Translations under genes and position numbers: made by a program | Part shown: positions 1 to 9,233 of the stretch, piece after piece | Position numbering within the stretch: position 1 is the first letter of the stretch | Layout of the letters: each line of letters begins with the position of its first letter | Notes under the pieces: generated by a model | Database searches by the model: none | What the model saw: the letters and a program-made list of their open reading frames with translations, nothing else | What the model was told of the DNA's origin: nothing | Assembly: GCF_002091955.1 (NCBI RefSeq) | Contig: NZ_MKKY01000039.1 | Location: 62,001-126,000, forward strand | Direction: 5' to 3' | DNA length: 64,000 nt | Source: Rhodococcus sp. 1168 | GTDB lineage: Bacteria > Actinomycetota > Actinomycetes > Mycobacteriales > Mycobacteriaceae

Positions 1-125
1 CGACCGAGGCCGAGGTCGAGAACGCCGAAGCTGTAGTCGATGGCATCGAGGACAACGACGCTCACGCGTCGGACGCCGCCGATGCCGAGGCTGTGTCGAC
101 TGAAACCGAAGCCAAGAAGGACTAG
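1..125 (+). CDS. rplQ: 50S ribosomal protein L17, C-terminal fragment
   Basis: Only the last 40 codons are in the window, read from base 3 to the TAG at 123-125. They encode a very acidic, Ala/Glu/Asp-rich tail ending in EAKKD, which matches the extended tail that actinobacterial L17 carries beyond the conserved ribosomal domain. The conserved domain itself lies outside the window, so the call rests on the tail, on the position just upstream of truA (the rplQ-truA order is standard in mycolic-acid actinomycetes) and on the strong terminator that follows. Confidence 0.75.
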   Translation, partial: TEAEVENAEAVVDGIEDNDAHASDAADAEAVSTETEAKKD

Positions 126-150
126 TCCTCTTGAGTTTCATGCACGACCG

Positions 151-197
151 AAGCGGACCCGCCATTCCTTCCGAGGACGGCGGGTCCGCTTCTTTGC
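151..197 (+). terminator. Rho-independent terminator after rplQ
   Basis: A perfect 13-bp inverted repeat (151-163 AAGCGGACCCGCC, 179-191) with a 15-nt loop is followed by TCTTTG. It starts 26 bases after the rplQ stop. It overlaps the possible 5' extension of truA, which bears on the truA start. Confidence 0.8.
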
Positions 198-1021
198 GGT
201 CCGCTACCCGACTCCGCTTGGACATTGCGTACGACGGCACGGATTTCTCCGGCTGGGCACGACAGCCCGGCATCAGGACTGTGTGTGGAGTGCTGGAAGA
301 CGCATTTTCGACCGTGCTGAGGCAGCGCATCGAGCTGACGGTCGCGGGCCGTACCGACGCCGGTGTGCACGCTTTCGGGCAGGTTGCACACTTCGATGTT
401 GTCGGCGGTATCGACGAGCCGGAGCGATTGGTACGCCGGATGGCTAGGTTCTTGCCCACCGATGTTCGGGTGAAGGCGATTTCGGTCGTTTCGGAAGATT
501 TCGATGCGCGGTTCTCGGCGCTTCGCCGACACTACGAATACAGGTTCAGTACCGCGCGCTACGGAGTCGACCCACTGGAAGTACGAGGCGTGGTGGGATG
601 GGCGCGAGAGATCGACCTCGACGCGATCCGTGATGCATCGTCGAGGTTGTTGGGCCTGCACGATTTCGCGGCCTTCTGTAAGCGCAGGGATGGCGCGACC
701 ACCGTTCGCGAGCTCCAACGATTCGACTGGGAACGCACTGCAGACCGCGTCAGTGCCTACGTCAGCGCCGACGCGTTCTGCTGGTCCATGGTTCGCAGTC
801 TCGTAGGAGCGATGCAAGCAGTGGGTGAAGGTCGTCGGACTCCGGAGTGGACCGAGGAGCTTCTGAATACGCGATCGCGGTCGAGTGAAGTAACCGTTGC
901 GCCGGCGCACGGACTGTCGCTGATGGCGGTCGACTATCCGGCCGAGGATGACCTCGTAGCGCGGAACCGGGCGACACGCGAAGTGCGCTCGGCGATCACG
1001 CAGCCGGACGGGTGCTGTTAG
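194..1021 (+). CDS. truA: tRNA pseudouridine synthase A
   Basis: TruA isomerises uridines 38-40 in the tRNA anticodon arm to pseudouridine. The protein has the family signature [15 protein letters not shown] near the N terminus, the catalytic-aspartate loop [10 protein letters not shown], and the conserved DFAAFC and [12 protein letters not shown] segments. The reading frame stays open back to a TTG at 131, which would give 296 residues, but the rplQ terminator hairpin lies inside that extension. The TTG at 194 lies just past the hairpin and directly before the conserved region, giving 275 residues, and is preferred here. M. tuberculosis TruA also has an N-terminal stretch of about 20 poorly conserved residues, so the start is uncertain while the function is not. 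Confidence 0.9.
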   Translation: MRSATRLRLDIAYDGTDFSGWARQPGIRTVCGVLEDAFSTVLRQRIELTVAGRTDAGVHAFGQVAHFDVVGGIDEPERLVRRMARFLPTDVRVKAISVVSEDFDARFSALRRHYEYRFSTARYGVDPLEVRGVVGWAREIDLDAIRDASSRLLGLHDFAAFCKRRDGATTVRELQRFDWERTADRVSAYVSADAFCWSMVRSLVGAMQAVGEGRRTPEWTEELLNTRSRSSEVTVAPAHGLSLMAVDYPAEDDLVARNRATREVRSAITQPDGCC

Positions 1022-1066
1022 CCGATCGGTCGGTTGATGGTGGGACCGGGCTACTAGACTTTCAGT

Positions 1067-1630
1067 GTGACCATGGACCCGATCGGACTTGCCGTCGTTC
1101 TAGCCAGTGTCCGGCCAGGACGCGTCGGGCCCGTTGTTGCTGATTGGTTCTTACGGACCGTTTCCGAGCGCAACGACGTCGTGGCTACGAAGATCGACCT
1201 GATGGATGCCGCGCTCCCCGCGGACTTGTCGCCGTCTCCTGCAGGGGAGGAGTTCGCAGCAGCGATCGGTGCGGTCGACGCGGTGGTGGTAGTGACGCCC
1301 GAATACAACCATGGATATCCTGGGGCGCTCAAGACGGCACTCGATACTGTGAAATATCAGTGGCGGGGCAAGTCGATCGGATTCGTGTCGTACGGCGGAC
1401 TCGGTGGAGGACTGCGCGCAACGGAGCAACTGCGTCAGGTCGCTGCAGAGTTGCACATGGTGGCGGTCCGCGACAGTGTCGGTTTTCACCGGGTACGCAC
1501 TGCGTTCGATGAGAACGGTCATACCGACGACAGTGCTGCGGTCGACGCTGCCGGCCGTATGTTGAGCCAATTGCATTGGTGGGCAACGGCATCGAAAGTT
1601 CAGTCGAGAGCGTTTCCGTATCCTGGCTGA
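1067..1630 (+). CDS. NADPH-dependent FMN reductase family protein
   Basis: This 187-residue flavodoxin-fold protein is of the SsuE/azoreductase type. The N-terminal strand and phosphate loop (VVLASVRPGRVGPVVADW) and the TPEYNHGYPGALKTALD motif that packs on the FMN isoalloxazine ring are diagnostic, followed by FVSYGGLGGGLRATEQLR. It probably reduces flavin or quinone substrates with NAD(P)H in the cytoplasm; the physiological substrate is unknown. GTG at 1067 is the start used, with an in-frame ATG at 1073 as alternative. Its 3' end overlaps the convergent eccE by 31 bases. The gene sits between truA and the ESX genes, a position it does not hold in M. tuberculosis. Confidence 0.85.
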   Translation: MTMDPIGLAVVLASVRPGRVGPVVADWFLRTVSERNDVVATKIDLMDAALPADLSPSPAGEEFAAAIGAVDAVVVVTPEYNHGYPGALKTALDTVKYQWRGKSIGFVSYGGLGGGLRATEQLRQVAAELHMVAVRDSVGFHRVRTAFDENGHTDDSAAVDAAGRMLSQLHWWATASKVQSRAFPYPG

Positions 1631-3339
1631 GTGAGATCGGCGGCGCTTCGCACGCTGCGGGGCCTGCCGATGAATGCGGTTTCCTGCGAAATCGTCACGA
1701 GCATCAACTCGGTTTCGTTTCGACCGGCGCGCACCATGATGCGGTCACCTGCGGCGCCGGGTTGGACGATGGAAAGGTCGGGATCCGACATCGGTTCGCG
1801 AGGTGGTCTTTCGGTCACGGTCATCACCGTGGTGTCGCCGGGTTGCGAGCGCGCGGGCACCACGACGGCGTCGGCGAAATCCTGCACGAGTACGTCGAAT
1901 CCTCCTGTGCCTCGGTGTGGGCCGCCGTCGATGAGTAGCCTGTCCGGTGTCGCGATCGAGTCGACGAGGGGCCCCCATGCGTGTGGTCGATCGGACCTGA
2001 TCAGAACGTGTGCGCCGGTGGCCAGTGCGCGAAATACGAGTTGCTGAGCCAAATACAGTTCGCCTGCCACCAGCACGGTGTCGACGTCTCTTCCATATAT
2101 CCGTGCTGCGACGCCATGGCCTGTGGTGTCCGACCCGAGAAGCTGGCCGCACCCGGAGATCGGGATGTCCAGGCGCTCGACAATGTCGTGAGGAAGGTCT
2201 CGGATAGGTTCTGCATGGTCACGAGCGATGATTGCGAGTGGGAGGGACGCGATCAATGCTTCACGGTGGCGCCCGTTCATCGATATCGCGCCGGGCAGGT
2301 CGGGTCGGGGAGCGGCCCCACGGTTCACGAAACGGCATGCGCCACTGATGCGTACACGGGTGGAGCTCGAGCCCGCGGTCAGGCGAAACGCGATCGTTGT
2401 CGACAGCGACGGAATTGCCCACAACTCGGTGAGGACAGCGGTATCGATTTTGCGACAGTCGAACCCGAATCCGGTGTCGATGACACCCGGAAGTGGTGCG
2501 GATCCCCAGTTCTCGGTCAGGCGGTTGGCGGCGACACCCCGACACATGTGGGAAGCCGTGGACTGAATCTCGCTGCGCACCAGCATTCGCGAACTGATTC
2601 CCCTCGCCTCGAGGGCGCGGGCGACTCGCTCCGATGCGACCCACACAGCACGCGATGCCCCCAGTCGGCCCCCTCCGCGTGCGTCGATCGCAGCACGATT
2701 GTGCGAGATCTCCAGCGTGACGGTGACCCACACAGTGCGCGTCGCGACTGCTGGTAGCGGCCCGATCAACCGTTCGTAGACGTCGGTTGCCGGTGTACCC
2801 GATGCTGTTCGCATTCCGTGAGCGACGATGTCGATGCTGCTCACGGAAATATCGTGTTGAGTGAGACCCTCTGCCAGCGTAGGGAGGTCGAGTCGGGTAT
2901 CGGTGGATGCTTCCGCACGCCCGAGCCTTGTCATCGCCGCACGGGAAGGGTGTAGTTCGAGAACGCAAGATACGGTGTCGCCTCGCCAGTGAATTCCCGC
3001 TGCTCGACCATCGTCTTCCGAGTAGTCTTGCGTTACACCAGGATTCGACCTCGTACGCGAAGCGTAACGAGACGCCGTGGTTGCCCAGTCGAGGACCGGC
3101 CGCCCAGCGATCACCAGAAATGAAACTGCCGTTGCGGGTGCGGCCACCGACACGATGACTGCAAGCGAGACGTCGAACGCCACCGCGATCGTAACGCCGA
3201 AAGCAAGGACCGACTCGAGTGCGACCAGTCTGGCGATCCTGGGAATGCGCAGCGAAACGAAGTACATCGAGGAACGCGCGGAAATTTGACGGTTACTACC
3301 CGACCCAGAACTGCCACGAGAACGTGTTGGCGCAGACAA
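1600..3339 (-). CDS. eccE: Type VII secretion protein EccE
   Basis: EccE is a membrane component at the periphery of the ESX inner-membrane complex. The 579-residue protein has a short polar N terminus, two adjacent hydrophobic helices (about residues 33-75: RLVALESVLAFGVTIAVAF, then VSLAVIVSVAAPATAVSFLVIAG), and a long soluble domain, which is the EccE layout. The TTG at 3339 is preceded by a strong GGGGGGAGGA ribosome site about 10 bases upstream; ATG 3267 is an alternative. It is divergent from eccB across about 210 bases. M. tuberculosis ESX-4 lacks eccE, whereas M. abscessus ESX-4 has it, so this locus resembles the more complete form. The call rests on topology, length and context rather than on a catalytic motif. 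Confidence 0.8.
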   Translation of the reverse strand: MSAPTRSRGSSGSGSNRQISARSSMYFVSLRIPRIARLVALESVLAFGVTIAVAFDVSLAVIVSVAAPATAVSFLVIAGRPVLDWATTASRYASRTRSNPGVTQDYSEDDGRAAGIHWRGDTVSCVLELHPSRAAMTRLGRAEASTDTRLDLPTLAEGLTQHDISVSSIDIVAHGMRTASGTPATDVYERLIGPLPAVATRTVWVTVTLEISHNRAAIDARGGGRLGASRAVWVASERVARALEARGISSRMLVRSEIQSTASHMCRGVAANRLTENWGSAPLPGVIDTGFGFDCRKIDTAVLTELWAIPSLSTTIAFRLTAGSSSTRVRISGACRFVNRGAAPRPDLPGAISMNGRHREALIASLPLAIIARDHAEPIRDLPHDIVERLDIPISGCGQLLGSDTTGHGVAARIYGRDVDTVLVAGELYLAQQLVFRALATGAHVLIRSDRPHAWGPLVDSIATPDRLLIDGGPHRGTGGFDVLVQDFADAVVVPARSQPGDTTVMTVTERPPREPMSDPDLSIVQPGAAGDRIMVRAGRNETELMLVTISQETAFIGRPRSVRSAADLTQPGYGNALD

Positions 3340-3551
3340 AATTTACTTTTCCTCCCCCCGAAGGCCACGTAGTCGAGCAGCAGAGCAGCTCGTCGACTCG
3401 TGTCCGAGACTGTACCGGGTTTCCCTGCGCGCTGCCCTCGTCAGGATGCCACGGGCGCGGAGGACAGTTCCCATCGTTTGGGGGCTGTAGTCTTTCGCGC
3501 GGGATGGGCTCGTATGGGGATCGAGCTCGCAGCGCAGCAGGGGGGGATCTC

Positions 3552-5003
3552 GTGGCGGCAACGCCCACAACGAAGTGGCAGGTCGGCGGGTATCGATTTC
3601 TCGTCCGACGGATGGAACACGCCTTGGTGCGTCGCGATGTGCGCATGCTGCACGATCCGATGCGCTCACAATCGAGGGCTTTGGCAGTAGGCCTTGTGGT
3701 TGCGTGTCTGGGTCTTGCAGGATGCGCCGCGTTGGCATTGCTTCGGCCCCAGGACAAAATCGGCGACGCGGCGATCGCGGTAGGTAAGGACTCGGGTGCG
3801 ATGTTCGTCCGAGTGGAGGAAGCGTTTCATCCGGTTCTGAATCTGGCCTCGGCACGGTTGATCGTCGGTAGCCCGGACAGCCCTGTCATCGTCAAGGAAT
3901 CCGAGCTGGCCGAACTTGATCGGGGTTCGTTGGTTGGGATACCCGGAGCGCCGTCGAGCCTCCCGCATGAGGAGTCCGGCTTGCCGGAGTCCTGGACCGT
4001 GTGCGACACACTCGACTCCACGGGTGCCGTCGCCGGTACGACCGTGGTGGTGGGGGATCCGCACTACGACGAGAGAATCGGTCCACTCGACGACGGCGAA
4101 GCCTTCCTCTGGAACACGACGGACGGAACGTATCTGGTGTACGACGGCGTCCGAGCGCGGATCGATCTGGGTGATCGCTCGGTCGTGCGCGCGCTGGGGC
4201 TAGAGGGCGCGCGACCATCGAGTGTCAGTGACGGACTTGCGAATGCTGTTCCTGTGGTCCCGGCGATCGTGCCACCGGCGATCGCGCGTGCAGGCGAGAT
4301 TCCGACCTTCCCGATTGCGGGGAAGACGATCGGTTCGGTCGTGAAGGTGTCGGGTGTCGACGTTCGGTACTACGTCGTGTTGGAAAACGGTATCCAGGCG
4401 ATCACGGAGTCGACGGCGCAGCTGATCAAGTTTGCCGATTCGCAGGGCAGCCCCGAGATCGATTCCCTCAACCCCGACGTGTTGCCTTCGGCGCCGACGG
4501 TGACAGGGTTGCCGGTCGAGATGTATCCGCGGGAGGCCCCGAGGATCGTGGATACGGCCGCCGAGCCGGTCGGATGCTTGACGTGGGTTCCCCAGGCTGC
4601 CCCCGACGGTGGTCCTACTGCGCAGTTGGTCATGTCGGCTGGGCGCACTCTTCCTATCGTCGATTCGGCGCGTCCGGTGCGTCTTGCGCAGGCAGACGGG
4701 GGAGGAGCGGCTGCCGATGAGGTCTACCTCGAGCCTGGCAGCGGTGGTTTCGTGCAGACCACCGGCATCGAGCCGACGAGTGTGCGACAGGACGCGTCGT
4801 TCTTCGTTGCCGATACCGGAGTTCGGTTCGGCGTGCCCGACGCTGATGCCGTCGATGCGTTGGGTCTCGGTGTTCCTGCCCCTGCGCCGTGGCAGATCGT
4901 CCAATTGTTGGGCACTGGGCCCACATTGAGTCGTGCCGCGGCACTGACTGCTCACGACGGTGTCGGACCCGATCCCGATGCGGCGCGACTCCCGGCAGGG
5001 TGA
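3552..5003 (+). CDS. eccB: Type VII secretion protein EccB
   Basis: EccB is an inner-membrane, largely periplasmic component of the ESX secretion machine. The start is the GTG at 3552, preceded by GGGGGGAT, giving 483 residues. The N terminus (TTKWQVGGYRFLVRRMEHALVRRDVRMLHDPMRSQSRAL) is the family hallmark, followed by one transmembrane helix (AVGLVVACLGLAGCAALALL) and a long periplasmic domain of repeated beta-rich segments. Two conserved cysteines (VCDTLDS and VGCLTWVP) fit the disulphide seen in the family. The open frame extends upstream to 3219, but that part is not EccB-like. The 3' end overlaps convergent mycP by 52 bases. Confidence 0.93.
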   Translation: MAATPTTKWQVGGYRFLVRRMEHALVRRDVRMLHDPMRSQSRALAVGLVVACLGLAGCAALALLRPQDKIGDAAIAVGKDSGAMFVRVEEAFHPVLNLASARLIVGSPDSPVIVKESELAELDRGSLVGIPGAPSSLPHEESGLPESWTVCDTLDSTGAVAGTTVVVGDPHYDERIGPLDDGEAFLWNTTDGTYLVYDGVRARIDLGDRSVVRALGLEGARPSSVSDGLANAVPVVPAIVPPAIARAGEIPTFPIAGKTIGSVVKVSGVDVRYYVVLENGIQAITESTAQLIKFADSQGSPEIDSLNPDVLPSAPTVTGLPVEMYPREAPRIVDTAAEPVGCLTWVPQAAPDGGPTAQLVMSAGRTLPIVDSARPVRLAQADGGGAAADEVYLEPGSGGFVQTTGIEPTSVRQDASFFVADTGVRFGVPDADAVDALGLGVPAPAPWQIVQLLGTGPTLSRAAALTAHDGVGPDPDAARLPAG

Positions 5004-6400
5004 CCGTTGGGGTTTCGGCGCCGAAGTGGCATCGCGATTCCCAACCCCAGCAGGAGTACGACCCCTACGAGGATGGATCCCGTCGTAGCGATCGTCCGTG
5101 GCCGAAGATCCGGTGGGTCGGGTACGACGGGCGCCTGCATCGACACCGGGTCGACCGCGGCTGCCGATGCGATTCCCTCCACTTGTGCGGTTACGGCCGC
5201 GAGTGGATCGACGATTCCGTGACCGATCAGCGGATTCCAACCATCTGCAGGCTTGTGCGCTGTGGCCTCGATACGTTCGATCACTTGCATCGCGGTCAAC
5301 TCCGGCCGGTGAGCCCGAATCAGCGCTGCTACTGCGGAGACAAGGGGAGCGGCGAAGCTGGTGCCCTGGATCGGCACAGTATTGCCCTGCCCGTCGACTG
5401 TGCCATTGGTCAACCCACTGCCCGTCGGGGACAGTGAGGTCATCGAGGTGCCCGGCGCTGCTACGTCCACCCAGGGGCCACCGAGGGTGAAGGCAGAGGG
5501 TCGGCCGTCCGGGTCTACCGAGCCGACGGTCAATACCTGCTCGTCGAACCACGCAGGGGTGGCGATGGTTGCGATTCGATCCCATTGCTCGGCCTCGGGA
5601 TCGGCTGGCTCGGGTGGAGGGTTTTGACTGCGACATTGAGCTTCACCGCTACCACCGGTATTGCCGGCGGCCGCGACGACAACCACGTTGCGGATGCGAG
5701 CGGCATAGTCGATCGCGGCGCCGAGGGGCCCGTCGGCGATCCCCTTACCGCTCGGAACGCACGCGACCTCGGAGATGTTGATGACGGAAGCGCCGGAATC
5801 TGCGGCGGTGCGCACGGCCTGCGCCATCGTCATGACGTTGCCATATCCGGATGCGTTGTCTGCTGGTGTCTCCGCATCCTCGTCCCCTGCAGTTCTCTCA
5901 CGTTGAAATGCGTTGCTGGACTGACGTATCGACAAGATTTGGGCGTCGGGAGCTCCACCGGCGAAACCGCTGCCGGGGACACTCTGTGCAGCGATGAGTC
6001 CCGCCACCAAAGTTCCGTGCGCATCACAGTCCGACAACCCGTCGCCGGTGAATACATAATCTCCTCCCGGCCGGAGTCCGGGTAGTCGAGGGTGTGGTGA
6101 GACCCCGGTATCGATGACAGCGACTATTTGACCGGCACCACGCGTGATCGGCCACACGGCACGGAAATCGAGTATGCCCTGTGCATCGGGTACGGCCGGC
6201 CCGTCGGGGGTGGGCGAAGCGGGCACGCAGAGATTTCGTTGTTCGGTTGGCTCCGGTGGCGCAGGTGGAGCCGGTTCGGGGAGCAGCGCGGGGTCGATGA
6301 ACGGCCTGTCCGCGGATGCCGCTCCGCCGCCGAGAAAGGACACAGCCACGACGACCGCGACGCCGATCGCGCCGATCGTCCGTGGCGTCAGGGCTCTCAC
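4952..6400 (-). CDS. mycP: Type VII secretion-associated serine protease, mycosin
   Basis: MycP is a membrane-anchored subtilisin-family (S8) protease that stabilises ESX complexes. The GTG at 6400 overlaps the eccD stop (GTGA), giving 482 residues. There is a signal peptide (about 8-30), catalytic Asp97 (VAVIDTGV), His128 (DAHGTLVAGL), oxyanion Asn247 (AAAGN) and nucleophile Ser348 (GTSFAAPLVSA), then a C-terminal transmembrane helix (ILVGVVLLLGLGIAM) and a short basic tail. A longer open frame to 6814 is the eccD region read in another frame and is not protein-like. Co-translation with eccD is likely. Confidence 0.94.
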   Translation of the reverse strand: MRALTPRTIGAIGVAVVVAVSFLGGGAASADRPFIDPALLPEPAPPAPPEPTEQRNLCVPASPTPDGPAVPDAQGILDFRAVWPITRGAGQIVAVIDTGVSPHPRLPGLRPGGDYVFTGDGLSDCDAHGTLVAGLIAAQSVPGSGFAGGAPDAQILSIRQSSNAFQRERTAGDEDAETPADNASGYGNVMTMAQAVRTAADSGASVINISEVACVPSGKGIADGPLGAAIDYAARIRNVVVVAAAGNTGGSGEAQCRSQNPPPEPADPEAEQWDRIATIATPAWFDEQVLTVGSVDPDGRPSAFTLGGPWVDVAAPGTSMTSLSPTGSGLTNGTVDGQGNTVPIQGTSFAAPLVSAVAALIRAHRPELTAMQVIERIEATAHKPADGWNPLIGHGIVDPLAAVTAQVEGIASAAAVDPVSMQAPVVPDPPDLRPRTIATTGSILVGVVLLLGLGIAMPLRRRNPNGHPAGSRAASGSGPTPS

Positions 6401-7863
6401 AACCCGCGCATCGCGGCGTACAAGCCGCAGACCCAGCAGACGATGGGAACGATCGCAGCGATCGCCGCGTACTCGACGAGTTCTCCGGCGCGTCGGAGCA
6501 CCGGCGAATACTCGCGTTGTGGAACGAACGATCCGAAGACGAGTGCTATGACAGCGACACCGATGGCAGCCGCGAAGGGTGTGACCGGTCGATCGGAGAT
6601 GGCAAACATCGATGCCGTCGACACCGCGAGGACGATGAACGATCCGGCAGCAACAACCGGGACTGCATGGTCGAGTTCGGCGAACGTGCGACCGCGAAGG
6701 ACGAGGACGAACGCAGTCAGCAACGCCAGGACGACTCCTGGCCAATAGATCTCGGCAATCGGATGACCGGCAAATGCCGCACAGAGCGCCCCGACGGTCG
6801 CGGCAGCCGAACAAGCGCAGACAAAACCGGTCAAATAGCTACGGGCTGCGCGTGACACGTCCTCCAGATCTTGGAATGAATGCGAATCCGCTTCGCTCTC
6901 TCCGTCGAGCGATGCACCAGCGGTCGGCACCGGCGGCAACGGCATTCGCGCCTGCATCATCGACATCCTTGGTGCGGCGGCAAGCCCCAACAACGCCACT
7001 GCGGTGGCGCCGGCACCGATGGCGGACGGTGAAAGAGAGCCGAACAGCATTACCGCAGAAGCTGAAACAGCAATGCCTGAAAGCGCAGCAATACCGGTGA
7101 AAAATGCCTCTCCGTGTCCGCCGAGGCGGAGGGCAAGTACCGCGACCGCTCCCGCGACAGCGGCACCGAGCATCAGATGCGCACCGCCCAGCGCACCTGG
7201 CACGAAAAGTACACCCGAGGTGAACATCAGTGGCAGAGCGCATCCCGACAAGAAAACTCCGGTTCGCTCGTCCGAGTAGGCACGTCCGACTATCGAGCCG
7301 GCGACCAAGAACAGCAGTCCGACAAATGCAGCTGCGATAGCAAGGAAGATATCCGCGGTATACCCGGGACCCCGAGACAACGGCTCTCGAAGAAGACCTG
7401 AACAGGCAATCAGAAGTGCGACAGCGGCGATACCGAACCCGACCGACTGGGCAGTCCGAGGCGTCCACAGTCGACTCTCGGTAGCTCCCGACACTGCAAC
7501 GGCATGCATAAGGTCGTCGAACAGCGGTGACGGCGCGGGAGAGTCGGCATCGCCGAGGACAAGAAGTTCACCGTCGCGGACAACCGCGTCGCTCAGCGTC
7601 TGTGTCGCCTCCAGCGGCGGTTGTCCGACTCTGGAAAGAACCCACGACGCCGGCCGACTGCTCTCGGTGTCTGCTCCCTCGCCGCGCACTGCGCGGTTCC
7701 CGGCCAGATCGACGATTCCCGGGATCAGCAGCGCGATCGGCACATCGGTGGGAAGCGCCATATCCACTTGCACCGATCGGGCGAGAATCGTCAGTCGGCA
7801 CAGCTCCATCGCCGCGATCGGCTCGGACGCACCGACCGAACGCCGATGCTCGTTCCCTGGCAT
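6397..7863 (-). CDS. eccD: Type VII secretion integral membrane protein EccD
   Basis: EccD forms the large multi-pass membrane vestibule of the ESX inner-membrane complex. The ATG at 7863 has a GGGGGGAA ribosome site 4 bases upstream and gives 488 residues. Residues about 18-110 form the cytosolic ubiquitin-like domain typical of EccD (CRLTILARSVQVDMALPTDV), followed by about eleven hydrophobic helices from residue 140 to the C terminus. A polar loop (about 310-335) separates the helices near the middle. The stop codon is shared with the mycP start. Confidence 0.92.
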   Translation of the reverse strand: MPGNEHRRSVGASEPIAAMELCRLTILARSVQVDMALPTDVPIALLIPGIVDLAGNRAVRGEGADTESSRPASWVLSRVGQPPLEATQTLSDAVVRDGELLVLGDADSPAPSPLFDDLMHAVAVSGATESRLWTPRTAQSVGFGIAAVALLIACSGLLREPLSRGPGYTADIFLAIAAAFVGLLFLVAGSIVGRAYSDERTGVFLSGCALPLMFTSGVLFVPGALGGAHLMLGAAVAGAVAVLALRLGGHGEAFFTGIAALSGIAVSASAVMLFGSLSPSAIGAGATAVALLGLAAAPRMSMMQARMPLPPVPTAGASLDGESEADSHSFQDLEDVSRAARSYLTGFVCACSAAATVGALCAAFAGHPIAEIYWPGVVLALLTAFVLVLRGRTFAELDHAVPVVAAGSFIVLAVSTASMFAISDRPVTPFAAAIGVAVIALVFGSFVPQREYSPVLRRAGELVEYAAIAAIVPIVCWVCGLYAAMRGL

Positions 7864-8000
7864 CAAGTTCCCCCCGGAATTGATTTGCGGCAATCGCCGC
7901 GGGCATTCCGCACGAATGCCGGCAGCGAGAGACTGTACCGTCCCCGTGCCCTGAAGGATGTGTCAGCTACCGCGAACCAAGTGGAAGCGGGATGTCGAGA

Positions 8001-8990
8001 TCAGACTGGGGCCAGTTCGCTGACATCGGCGAGGAGCTCGAACGAGCGCAACCACGAGTGTCGATCCACGACGCCGGATGCAACGATCAGCTCGTCGGCG
8101 TTCGCGTGGCGCGCGAATCCATCCAAGTACTCACGGACTACCTCGGGCGTGCCGACTGCCGAATACGTCGTCATTTGGTTGATCTGGCGTCCCTGGGGCG
8201 AATCGAGCAACATATCGGCTTCTTCGTCTGTGAACTTACGGCCGCGACCGAGAAGTAGGCTCACTCGGCTTCGCTTGGTGGCGAGGAATTGTCGCTGAGC
8301 GTCCTCGTCGGTATCGGCGGCGATGACATTGACGCCTGCAATCACGTGTGGCGATTCCAGCTGCGCTGATGGCTTGAAGTCACGTCGATAGATTGCGACG
8401 GCCTGCTCGAGTGCGTCGGGTGCGAAATGCGATGCGAACGCGAACGGGAGTCCGAGCGCGGCGGCCAACTGGGCGCCGAAAAGCGAAGAACCGAGAATGT
8501 AGAGCGGTACGTGCGTCCCTGCTCCTGGGGTGGCGCGCACTCCGGGAATCAACGATTCGTCTGACAGGTATGCCTGCAGCTCCTGCACATCTTGCGGGAA
8601 TCGCTCGGCCGACGACGGGTCGCGGCGCATCGCACGCATGGTGGCTTGGTCGCTGCCGGGTGCACGTCCGAGACCGAGATCGATCCGGTCAGGGTGCAGA
8701 GTGGCCAAGGTGCCGAACTGTTCCGCGATGGTCAGCGGAGCATGGTTGGGCAGCATCACGCCACCGGATCCCAACCGGATACGGCTGGTGTTCGCAGCGA
8801 CGTGCCCGATCAGAACGCTGGTCGCCGACGAGGCGATTGTGGTCATGTTGTGGTGCTCGGCATACCAAATGCGTTGGTAGCCCCATTCTTCGGCTCGCTG
8901 CGCGAGCTCCACGCTGGCGTCGAAACTGTCTTTGACGCTCTCGCCTTCGCCGATGAAGGCCAAATCGAGAATCGAGAGTGGAACGGACAC
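8001..8990 (-). CDS. LLM-class flavin-dependent oxidoreductase
   Basis: This is a luciferase-like monooxygenase-fold protein of the group 1 (MsnO8-like) type. The sequence [33 protein letters not shown] is followed by [28 protein letters not shown] and [14 protein letters not shown], all family hallmarks. It probably uses FMNH2; the substrate cannot be told. The GTG at 8990 (329 residues) is the start that fits the family; the frame extends to 9038. It lies between eccD and eccC, splitting the ESX genes, where M. tuberculosis has no such gene. A perfect 12-bp palindrome lies about 60 bases upstream of the start. Confidence 0.85.
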   Translation of the reverse strand: MSVPLSILDLAFIGEGESVKDSFDASVELAQRAEEWGYQRIWYAEHHNMTTIASSATSVLIGHVAANTSRIRLGSGGVMLPNHAPLTIAEQFGTLATLHPDRIDLGLGRAPGSDQATMRAMRRDPSSAERFPQDVQELQAYLSDESLIPGVRATPGAGTHVPLYILGSSLFGAQLAAALGLPFAFASHFAPDALEQAVAIYRRDFKPSAQLESPHVIAGVNVIAADTDEDAQRQFLATKRSRVSLLLGRGRKFTDEEADMLLDSPQGRQINQMTTYSAVGTPEVVREYLDGFARHANADELIVASGVVDRHSWLRSFELLADVSELAPV

Positions 8991-9048
8991 GGTGTACGCC
9001 TGCCTTTCGCGGAGGAGCTCGAGTACGAAGTGACACACCGGTAAGAGT

Positions 9049-9060
9049 GTGAGTACTCAC
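9049..9060. promoter_or_regulatory. Perfect palindrome upstream of the LLM gene, candidate operator
   Basis: GTGAGTACTCAC is a perfect 12-base palindrome, 59 bases before the GTG start of the LLM oxidoreductase and about 170 bases before eccC. Position and symmetry fit a dimeric repressor site (TetR or MarR type). No regulator gene is adjacent. Confidence 0.4.
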
Positions 9061-9233
9061 TTCCTCCGGTAATCAACCGTGCGAGAGGTAGTCCTATTCC
9101 GCCTCGGTAAGCAGCGTGTGGTCGGTGGCAGTGGAGCACCGAATGGGTTAGCCTTTCGCGAAACATACTGCTCGTTGGGGAAACGTGAAGTATGCGCGGT
9201 AATGGGGATACCGACCGGTGGGGGCATCGAGGC

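Noticed and set aside
6401-6814. 138-codon N-terminal extension of mycP
   Set aside because: It is eccD read in another frame; the GTG overlapping the eccD stop and followed by a signal peptide is the better start.
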